From: Planctomycetota bacterium
GTDB lineage: Bacteria; Planctomycetota; UBA1135; GCA-002686595
Direction of reading: 5' to 3'
NCBI GenBank assembly: GCA_029259655.1
Contig: JAJDET010000201.1
Location: 1-47,584, forward strand
Length of the DNA stretch: 47,584 nucleotides
Both the position numbers and the translations under genes were made by a program. This document shows positions 42,201-47,584 of the stretch, one piece after another (the first letter of the stretch is position 1; every line of letters begins with the position of its first letter). Below the pieces are notes generated by a model. It was given only the letters and a program-made list of their open reading frames with translations, did no database searches and was not told the origin of the DNA.

Positions 42201-43361
42201 TTCGAGCCTCTCGGCCACGTCCGCAACATCGGTACGGGCCTTGATGACATCCGGGTGATCGCGCGGGTGGATGCGTTCGTGACCGGCGAGCACCTCCTCG
42301 AAGAGGACGCGAGCCGCCGATTCCTCTCCCGCTTCCACCATGGCCGCCGCCAGGTTGCCCGCGGCCCACAGGTACGTCGGGTGGTCCGCGGGGAGGGAGC
42401 GCACACACGCATCCACGGCGCGCTCGAGCACGTCCCGTGCAGCGGCGGTGTCTCCTTGCCTGCGGAGCGCGAGGCCGAGCCGGATCCAGGCCCACGACGT
42501 GTCCGCGTGATCCTTCGGCAGCGTGCGCTCGCGACTCTCGGCGACTTGTTCCCACGCCCGTCGCGCCGTGTCCCAGTCCTCGAGGCGCTCGCTGATCAGC
42601 GCCACGTCCTGGCGCGCGCGGATGATGTCGGGATCGTCCCGCGGGTAGAGCACCTCGTAACGCACGAGCACGTCCTCGAACAGGACGCGAGCGGCCGCGT
42701 TCTCACCCGCATCCGCCATGGCGGATGCGAGGTTCCCCGCCGCCCAGGCGTACAGGGAGTCCTCGTCGGGGAGGTAGAGCTCGCACGCGTCCACGACGCC
42801 CTGGAACAGGACTCGCGCGCCGGCGCTGTCCCCTTCCAGTCGCAGGTTGCAGCCGAGCTCCATCCGTGCGTTCAGGAGAGCGGGATCGTCCTCGTCGAGC
42901 TCCTCTTCGTAGCGCGCGAGCACCTGCTCGACCAGCTCGCGCGCTCCGTCGAGGCCGGCCTGTCGCATGCAGGACGCCAGGTAGAGCTTGGCCTCCAGGA
43001 TCTCGAGGTGTCCTTCGGGCAGGGTGCTCTCGCGGTGCGCGATGATCCGATTGCACGCCCCGACCGCGCGCTCCATGATTCCCCACAGCGCGGCGGTCCG
43101 CATCGCCCGTTCGAGGAGAGCCGCAGTCTCCTCGTGCCCGTTGCCGAGCGGGAGCGGATCCAGGTATTCGAAGGCCCGTGCGAGCTCGCGATGCGACTCG
43201 TCTCCTTCGCCCGCTTCACGCGCGGCCTCCGCGCGATCCAGCGTGCGTTCGGCTTCCTCGAGCGCGCGTGCCGGGTCGTCGGGGCTCCCGGAGGGCCACT
43301 GCGGAAGTCGGCCTCCGCCCGGGAGCGCGGCTACGACGAAGAAGGCGAGCGCGGCGAGCAT
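39228..43361 (-). CDS. TPR-CHAT protease-like protein 2
   Basis: 1377 residues from the internal ATG ending at 43361, which gives a clean signal peptide (MLAALAFFVVAALPGGG); a GTG at 43421 adds 20 residues. About 17-18 TPR repeats of kinesin-light-chain type recur as WEEVAASRTRTLSEVHVDTL and ARVLFEEVLAGHERIHPRDH. The array is very regular, suggesting recent internal duplication. The C-terminal CHAT domain has catalytic His in FLHVATHGWFAP and Cys in AVLSACETNVG. No CRISPR or gRAMP gene is nearby, so the Craspase partnership does not apply. It is a paralogue of the protein at 29338. Confidence 0.85.
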   Translation of the reverse strand: MLAALAFFVVAALPGGGRLPQWPSGSPDDPARALEEAERTLDRAEAAREAGEGDESHRELARAFEYLDPLPLGNGHEETAALLERAMRTAALWGIMERAVGACNRIIAHRESTLPEGHLEILEAKLYLASCMRQAGLDGARELVEQVLARYEEELDEDDPALLNARMELGCNLRLEGDSAGARVLFQGVVDACELYLPDEDSLYAWAAGNLASAMADAGENAAARVLFEDVLVRYEVLYPRDDPDIIRARQDVALISERLEDWDTARRAWEQVAESRERTLPKDHADTSWAWIRLGLALRRQGDTAAARDVLERAVDACVRSLPADHPTYLWAAGNLAAAMVEAGEESAARVLFEEVLAGHERIHPRDHPDVIKARTDVADVAERLEDWAAARRMWEEVAASRTRTLSEVHVDTLSARIKVGLVLRAKGDSAEAQEVLADAVQRCARSLGVDHPTYLWGAGNLAAATAEEHDYTESRALFEEALAGYESLYGDDHPDVVRARADVAGIAQTLGEYSTARRLWEEVATSRERTLTRNHPDTIEAWLRVVANLRALGLLAQARAIAETLVEESAEALPEDHALVSGTRIHLASTLMFSGDLSGARAMFEEMLEWNARVRPFDREQKQTIKLFLSRVLGQLGDRPGQRALMESIVEEQERTLEPGHEHLLLTYSSYASVLQNLGELEEARRLREYVLEVLESRFEGDHPRVVVQRHNLAGTLSEQGEYDAAQALWESCLEIRERTLPANHDLLLGTKEVLAGCLWRKGDVERARVLFEEALEVRVRDWPARHPSVGRARRGAMISAHAMGDLDAASAHARETAHDLLERLEEAASLSPREARMLAGYASYDLPEILLIMEPRPPSEAPLRFELTETIRAVSNASLVMSSSSDVTRTEVQAIRERLGDRLSAGPRDGESRQAFSESIATLVRERDGLERKVREGPREGSVIRVADVGRALPPRSAAVGFVRDRNWVENEATTGLDWLGDVLDAHVVLPDGSLTELELGKADDLERGALAWRAGLGAPIAARGLGSAQPNADSIDIEQVADVLRKIVLDPILAVLPEGTTTLYICLEGFLHVMPLDALPLGEGFVGDRYRVVVQSSFADLLSERARPGGEPELLALGGPRFDAEAVATGLAAEERAAAIGTLRSSSAAMFLPLPETRVEAERVVALFSEEFDNEGVLLRGAEASKSAFRRLAPGKGFLHVATHGWFAPDEVRSSDPSPRSERTQFMDVSEAAVGFAPMTLCGLALTGANLGHDDLGRVPGIMTAEELAGLDLSSCELAVLSACETNVGLRRAGVGVQSLQSALHAAGARTAITSLWRVDDVQTRRLMELFYTALWRDGLSKADALWKAKTELRREGAALRDWAGWVLSGEPD

Positions 43362-43443
43362 TCCTCTGATTGTATGCGAGGTCGCCGGCGTGAAGGTCGG
43401 GGCCACCAACGCCCGCGACACCGCCGCGGCGAGGGTCCCTCCT

Positions 43444-44442
43444 CTACTCGAGCGTCTCGCTCACCCAGCGCCCGATCGTCGATACGAATTCGGGCATCAG
43501 GCTCATGGTCCCGGGCTCGATGAAGCCGTGACCGGCGCCGGGGATGACCACGATCGTCGCGTTCTGCTTGCCCGTCGCGGAGAAGGCGTGCTCGAGGCGC
43601 CGCACGCTCTCGGCCACGGGGACGTTGTCGTGCTCGTCCTCCTCGCCGAAGACCACCAGCGTGGGCTGCTCGACGCATGCCCAGTACGGCATCGGATCGA
43701 ACATGAGTATCTTCCGGAGGAGAGTCCATGTCGGGTCTTCGGGCGTACCGGGAAACCCGACGACGACCGACCGCGCGGTGCCGGCGAGGCCGCGTTCGCG
43801 GATCGCCGCGTAGTCTGCCCAGTCTCCGTGGAGCACGTAGCGCGCCGTCGCTCGATTCACCGCGAGGACCTGGGCCACGCCCTCTTCGGAGAGACCCGCT
43901 TGCCGCGCCGTGTTCGCCATTTCGCGGAAGGAGCTCTCCACGACTCCGAGCGCTCCACCGGAGATGTCGATGACGAACGCGACCTCGCGCGAACGTGCGG
44001 CCGCGACAGGCGCGACCTTGCCCCCCTGGCTCAGGCCCACGACGCCCACGCGCGTCGGGTCGACCTCGGGTAACGAACGAAGGAACGAGACACCTGCGAG
44101 CACGTCGGAGGCGAGGTCGTCGAAGCTCGCCGCTTGCCAATCGCCCTCCGATTCCCCGCATCCGCGCTTGTCCGTATGGAGCACGATCAGTCCCTGATCG
44201 GCGAGTACATGCGCGATGGCCGTCGCCCAGGCATTCGTGCGATCGCTGTTCCCCGACCCCTGTGCGATCACCACAGCCGGGCTGCGGGCCTTCATGCCCG
44301 GCAGCTTGACGAGGTCACCGACGAGGGTCAGCTCGCCGCTCCGGTAGCGCACTTCGCGCTCGACGAGCAGGGCGTCGGAGGACTGGGAGGCAGGTGTCGA
44401 GGCGGTAGTGAGAACGAAGAGCAGAGCAGTCACGGTGAGCAT
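43444..44442 (-). CDS. Secreted alpha/beta hydrolase
   Basis: 332 residues from the ATG ending at 44442 (GAGGAGG site); an upstream in-frame extension lacks one. Signal peptide MLTVTALLFVLTTAST. Oxyanion region IAQGSGNSDRTN. Nucleophile elbow GLSQGG. Acid in VVFGEEDEHDN and His in IPGAGHGF complete the triad. A cap domain of about 80 residues is inserted after the nucleophile (MANTARQAGLSEEGVAQVLA). It resembles dienelactone-hydrolase-like or bile/ester hydrolases of the YfhR/BAAT type. Substrate unknown; periplasmic. Confidence 0.87.
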   Translation of the reverse strand: MLTVTALLFVLTTASTPASQSSDALLVEREVRYRSGELTLVGDLVKLPGMKARSPAVVIAQGSGNSDRTNAWATAIAHVLADQGLIVLHTDKRGCGESEGDWQAASFDDLASDVLAGVSFLRSLPEVDPTRVGVVGLSQGGKVAPVAAARSREVAFVIDISGGALGVVESSFREMANTARQAGLSEEGVAQVLAVNRATARYVLHGDWADYAAIRERGLAGTARSVVVGFPGTPEDPTWTLLRKILMFDPMPYWACVEQPTLVVFGEEDEHDNVPVAESVRRLEHAFSATGKQNATIVVIPGAGHGFIEPGTMSLMPEFVSTIGRWVSETLE

Positions 44443-44519
44443 GTCATCCTCCTCGGGAACGGACACATTCGGGCAGTTGGGAGCGAGCTCGATCGCGTTG
44501 CGCACAGCACACGCCTTTG

Positions 44520-44581
44520 TTGCCGGTAGCCCCGAAGATGGCCGGCAAACTTGCCCACCGTGATGAGGATTGGGTCCAATC
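44520..44581. promoter_or_regulatory. Two dyads in the divergent hydrolase / PEP-mutase-family gap
   Basis: TTGCCGG/CCGGCAA (44520-44548, 15-base spacer) and GATTGG-GT-CCAATC (44568-44581) are perfect inverted repeats in the 226-base gap between the minus-strand hydrolase and the plus-strand gene at 44669. Candidate operators; no regulator is adjacent. Confidence 0.35.
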
Positions 44582-44656
44582 AATGCCCACGCCGATCCGG
44601 TTCGCCCCCGAGGGGAATCGTCGTCGCGAGCTCGGCTCGTGGCAGCCGCACCCGGC

Positions 44657-44662
44657 TAGTAT
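44657..44662 (+). promoter_or_regulatory. -10-like TAGTAT abutting the ATG at 44669
   Basis: TAGTAT ends 6 bases before the ATG and no Shine-Dalgarno site is seen, so the transcript may be leaderless. No clear -35. Confidence 0.35.
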
Positions 44663-44668
44663 CTGGGC

Positions 44669-45505
44669 ATGAGCGACTCCAGCCGAACCGTCGAGGACTT
44701 CCGCGCGCTCCACGAGTCCGGCTGCTTCGTGCTCCCGAACCCGTGGGACGTCGGGACGGCGATCTACCTCGCGCGGTGCGGTTTCCCGGCGCTCGCGACG
44801 ACGTCCTCGGGCTTCGCGTTCACGCGGGGCTTGCCCGACGAGGTGTCGGCCCTCTCTCGCGACGACGTGCTCGCGCACATCGCGGAGATCGTCGGCGCGA
44901 CCTCTCTACCGGTGAACGCCGACTTCCAGAACGGCTACGCGGACGAGCCCGATGAGCTCGCCCGGAACGTGACGCTCTGCGTCGAGACGGGCGTCGCCGG
45001 GCTCTCGATCGAGGACGCGACCGGGCGCGACAAGGACCTCCTCTACGAACGCGAGCTCGCGATCGATCGCATCCGCGCCGCACGCGCGGCGATCGAAGCG
45101 ACGGGGACCTGCGTGGTCCTCACCGCGCGTTGCGAGGCCTGGCTCTTCAGCGGCGCCGAGGCGCGGGGCACGGCGCTCGATCGGCTGGTCGCCTTCGCGG
45201 AAGCCGGCGCGGACTGCCTCTACGCACCGGGCGTGCGCGACCCGGACGCCATCGAGGAGATCGTGAAGACCGTCGCGCCGAAGCCGGTGAACGTGTTGAT
45301 GTCGGCGCCGGTCGAAGGCCTCACGGTCGCGCGGCTCGCGGGCCTCGGTGTACGGCGCATCTCGATCGGCTCGGCACTGGCGCGGACGGCGTGGGGTGCG
45401 TTCATGCGCGCCGCGAGCGACATCGCCGAGCGCGGCGTCTTCGACGAGCTCGCCGGCGCGGCCCCGTTCGGGGAGCTCAACGATCTCTTTCGCGAACGCG
45501 GCTGA
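44669..45505 (+). CDS. Isocitrate lyase / PEP mutase superfamily enzyme
   Basis: 278 residues. Family signatures are PNPWDVGTAIYLARCGFPAL, then ATTSSGFAF, NADFQNGYAD (Mg-binding Asp), AGLSIEDATG and VVLTARCEAWL. The KKCGH motif of true isocitrate lyase is absent, and the length matches the short PEP mutase/oxaloacetate decarboxylase/carboxyphosphonoenolpyruvate mutase group. It should act on a C3-C4 2-oxo or phosphonate substrate in the cytoplasm. Exact reaction unknown. Start is set by ATG 44669 with no ribosome site (see TAGTAT). The next gene follows after 90 bases on the same strand. Confidence 0.85.
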   Translation: MSDSSRTVEDFRALHESGCFVLPNPWDVGTAIYLARCGFPALATTSSGFAFTRGLPDEVSALSRDDVLAHIAEIVGATSLPVNADFQNGYADEPDELARNVTLCVETGVAGLSIEDATGRDKDLLYERELAIDRIRAARAAIEATGTCVVLTARCEAWLFSGAEARGTALDRLVAFAEAGADCLYAPGVRDPDAIEEIVKTVAPKPVNVLMSAPVEGLTVARLAGLGVRRISIGSALARTAWGAFMRAASDIAERGVFDELAGAAPFGELNDLFRERG

Positions 45506-45595
45506 GTCCGACGGCAGCGACGCCCTGCGCACTCTCGCGCCCGATCCCTGGATCCCGGCCGCCGGAAGCGCGATGCTGGCCGACGTGGGGGTTCC

Positions 45596-47524
45596 ATGAA
45601 CGGCGGTATCTGGAGAGGAGCGCGCTTCTTCCTCGAGCGCTGGATCCAGAAGGGGCTGCTGCAACAGCTCCTCCTGATGGCGGCCCTCGTCGCGCTCGTG
45701 GCCGCGGGCGGCGGGCTCGTCGCCTGGATCGCCACGCCGAACTTCGCGAGCGCCGGCGAGGCGATCTGGTGGGCGTTCCTGCGGCTCACCGATCCGGGCT
45801 ACCTCGGCGACGACGAAGGCGTGGTCCTGCGCGTCGTGTCCACCGTCGTGACGGTGCTCGGCTACGTGCTCTTCATGGGCTCGCTGATCGCGATCATGAC
45901 CTCGTGGCTGGCGCAGACCCTGCGCAAGCTCGAGAGCGGCTTGACGCCGATCCGCATGAAGGACCACGTGCTCGTCCTCGGCTGGACGAACCGTACGCCG
46001 GAGATCGTCCTCAAGCTGCTCGCCGCGCGCGGTCGCCTGACGCGTTTCCTCGAGCGGCAGGGCGCGAGCAAGCTGCGCGTCGTCGTCCTCTCCGAGGAGG
46101 TCGGCGCCGAGCGCCGGCTCGAGCTGCGCGAGTACCTGGGCGAGTTCTGGGACGAGAGCCAGGTCTTCCTGCGCTCGGGCTCCTCGTTGCAGCCCGAGCA
46201 CCTGCGGCGTCTCGACCTCCCGCGCGCATCGACCGTGATCGTGCCCGGCGCGGACTTCGAGCTCGGCGGCGCGGAGGCCTCCGACACGCGCGTGGTCAAG
46301 ACGCTCCTGACCGTCAACGGCCTCTTGCGCGACGATGACGGCGATTCGCGGCCGCAGGTCGTCGGCGAGGTCTTCGACCCGCTCAAGGTCCCGCTCGCGA
46401 GGAACGCGGTCGACGAGAACATCGAGGTCTTCGCGAGTGACGGCGTGATCGGGCGACTGATCTCGCAGAGCATCCGCCACCGCGGGCTGGCGCAGGTCCT
46501 GTTCGGGATCCTGTCGCACCGCCAGGGCAACTCGATCTATCTGCGCAGATTCCCCGAGCTCGCGGGCCGCTCCGCGCACGACCTGTTCGAGGCTTTCCCG
46601 ACGGCGGTGGTCCTCGGCTACGTGCGCAGCGAGGACGGCGAGCGTTCGACGAACCTGAGCGCGGTCACGGACGAGGTGCTGCGTGAGGACGACCTCCTGG
46701 TCCTTCTGTCCGAGAACTACGACCGCTGCGTTCACGTGCGAGAGCTCCCCGCGGAGCACGTGCGGCCGAAGACCGCGTTCGTTCGGGACGTCACGACGGC
46801 AACGAACCGCATCCTCGTCCTGGGCTGGAGCCACAAGATCGGCGCGCTCGCGATCGAGCTCGACAAGTCCCGCTCGGGCCGCTTCGAGCTGACGATCATG
46901 TCCAGGGTGGACGTGGAGGAGCGCGAGCGCTGGCTCCAGCGCAGCGACTTCTCCGAGGACCGCGTCCGGATCCGCCACGTGGACGGCGACTACGCCCTGG
47001 AGAAGGACCTCGTCGAGGTGCACGCGGAGGGCTTCGACAACGTCCTGTTCCTGGCGAGCGACTGGATGGCGTCGTCGCGCGAGGCGGATGCGCGGACGAT
47101 CCTCGGCTACGTTCTCTTGCGCTCGCTCCTGAAGCGCGTCGAGGATCCGCCCGAGCTCCTCGTCGAGCTCCTCGACCCCGACAACTCGCACCTGTTCCAC
47201 GACCTGGAGGACATCTACCTCGTGACGCCGCGCGTCCTGAGCTATCTCCTCGCGCACGTCGCGCTGCGGCCGGAGCTGAACGCGGTCATCGAGGCCTTGT
47301 TCGGCGCGGGCGGTTCCGAGATCGACCTCCTGTCGGTGGGCGAGCTCGACCTGGCGGAGAGCGCGGTCACCTTCCTCGAGATCCAGGGCACGGCGCTCGA
47401 GCGCGGCGTGATCGCGCTCGGCGTCTTCACGGCGGCGGGCGGGATCGAGCTCAACCCGGACCGGGGGAAGCGCTGGACGCTCGCGGAGCCGGACTTCCTG
47501 GTCGTGCTCGCGGCCGAGGACTAG
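45596..47524 (+). CDS. CASTOR/POLLUX-type ion channel with paired TrkA-N/RCK-like domains
   Basis: 642 residues. Two membrane helices, about 22-46 (LLQQLLLMAALVALVAAGGG) and 80-105 (VVSTVVTVLGYVLFMGSLIA), flank a pore loop IWWAFLRLTDPGYLGDD. Two Rossmann-like RCK domains follow, at about 120-260 (HVLVLGWTNRTPEIVLKLLA) and 405-560 (RILVLGWSHKIGALAIEL), each followed by a TrkA-C-like region. This is the architecture of plant CASTOR/POLLUX cation channels and their bacterial relatives. The pore lacks TVGYG; the filter is DPGYLG-like. It probably passes K+ or other cations under nucleotide or Ca control. Confidence 0.87.
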   Translation: MNGGIWRGARFFLERWIQKGLLQQLLLMAALVALVAAGGGLVAWIATPNFASAGEAIWWAFLRLTDPGYLGDDEGVVLRVVSTVVTVLGYVLFMGSLIAIMTSWLAQTLRKLESGLTPIRMKDHVLVLGWTNRTPEIVLKLLAARGRLTRFLERQGASKLRVVVLSEEVGAERRLELREYLGEFWDESQVFLRSGSSLQPEHLRRLDLPRASTVIVPGADFELGGAEASDTRVVKTLLTVNGLLRDDDGDSRPQVVGEVFDPLKVPLARNAVDENIEVFASDGVIGRLISQSIRHRGLAQVLFGILSHRQGNSIYLRRFPELAGRSAHDLFEAFPTAVVLGYVRSEDGERSTNLSAVTDEVLREDDLLVLLSENYDRCVHVRELPAEHVRPKTAFVRDVTTATNRILVLGWSHKIGALAIELDKSRSGRFELTIMSRVDVEERERWLQRSDFSEDRVRIRHVDGDYALEKDLVEVHAEGFDNVLFLASDWMASSREADARTILGYVLLRSLLKRVEDPPELLVELLDPDNSHLFHDLEDIYLVTPRVLSYLLAHVALRPELNAVIEALFGAGGSEIDLLSVGELDLAESAVTFLEIQGTALERGVIALGVFTAAGGIELNPDRGKRWTLAEPDFLVVLAAED

Positions 47525-47584
47525 AGGTCCGGCCGAAACGCAGGACCTCGCCGAGGCCGAAGGCCGAGCCCGGCGCGGAGTCGC

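Noticed and set aside
39228..43361. TPR-CHAT as the protease of a Craspase (gRAMP) system
   Set aside because: No gRAMP/Cas7-11 gene or array is in the window, and the protein carries a signal peptide.
44906..47257. 783-codon minus-strand frame across the mutase-family and channel genes
   Set aside because: Spans two clear plus-strand genes and the gap between them, with shadow-type composition.

Overview
The window is a high-GC bacterial chromosome segment packed with secreted and membrane genes. There are no rRNA genes, no recognisable tRNAs and no phage genes. A non-anammox planctomycete or another large-genome GC-rich lineage is my best guess. This rests on the very large secreted repeat proteins, the TPR-CHAT proteins, the parallel beta-helix protein and the extreme use of multihaem cytochromes. 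Taxonomy is inference; no marker gene is present.

Region 1 (1-19673, all + strand) is a cytochrome locus encoding 90 c-type haem attachment motifs in nine proteins. In order it holds a 16-haem protein (truncated at the window edge), an NHL propeller, two related hexahaem proteins, a YVTN-propeller lipoprotein, a beta-barrel lipoprotein, an octahaem hydroxylamine-oxidoreductase-family protein and a third hexahaem paralogue. A small inverted-repeat element follows, then a tetrahaem cytochrome c554-like protein. After that comes a Rieske/cytochrome b module: Rieske protein, cytochrome b N-terminal half, and cytochrome b C-terminal half. It is joined by overlapping or closely spaced genes to a 9-haem protein, an 18-haem NapC/NirT-anchored protein and a 17-haem protein fused to a di-haem b-type membrane domain. 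I read this as a route from the quinone pool through the inner membrane to periplasmic and probably outer-membrane carriers, with the octahaem enzyme as a possible nitrogen- or sulfur-oxyanion terminus. The cytochrome b subunit lacks both n-side haem ligands. The Rieske and cytochrome b C-terminal subunits both carry an N-terminal domain resembling the ferredoxin-like regulatory domain of DAHP synthase.

Region 2 (20000-22866, + strand) holds a large secreted repeat protein and a small two-helix membrane protein.

Region 3 (22877-25912) is a compact stress-like island. A four-gene minus-strand operon (Hsp20, a small protein, an aromatic/Gln-rich tandem-repeat protein, and a ClpB-like AAA+ protein with every catalytic motif degraded) diverges from an XRE regulator across a short dyad.

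Region 4 (26097-29334, + strand) holds a Cys-rich protein coupled to a methionine-gamma-lyase-like PLP enzyme, then a secreted beta-helix protein.

Region 5 (29338-43361) has two minus-strand TPR-CHAT proteins. They flank a three-BON-domain protein, an NAD-type formate dehydrogenase (fused NuoE/NuoF-like subunit plus a selenocysteine-containing alpha subunit read through TGA at 36135) and an OprO/OprP-like porin.

Region 6 (43444-47524) has an alpha/beta hydrolase (-), an isocitrate-lyase/PEP-mutase family enzyme (+) and a CASTOR/POLLUX-type ion channel (+).
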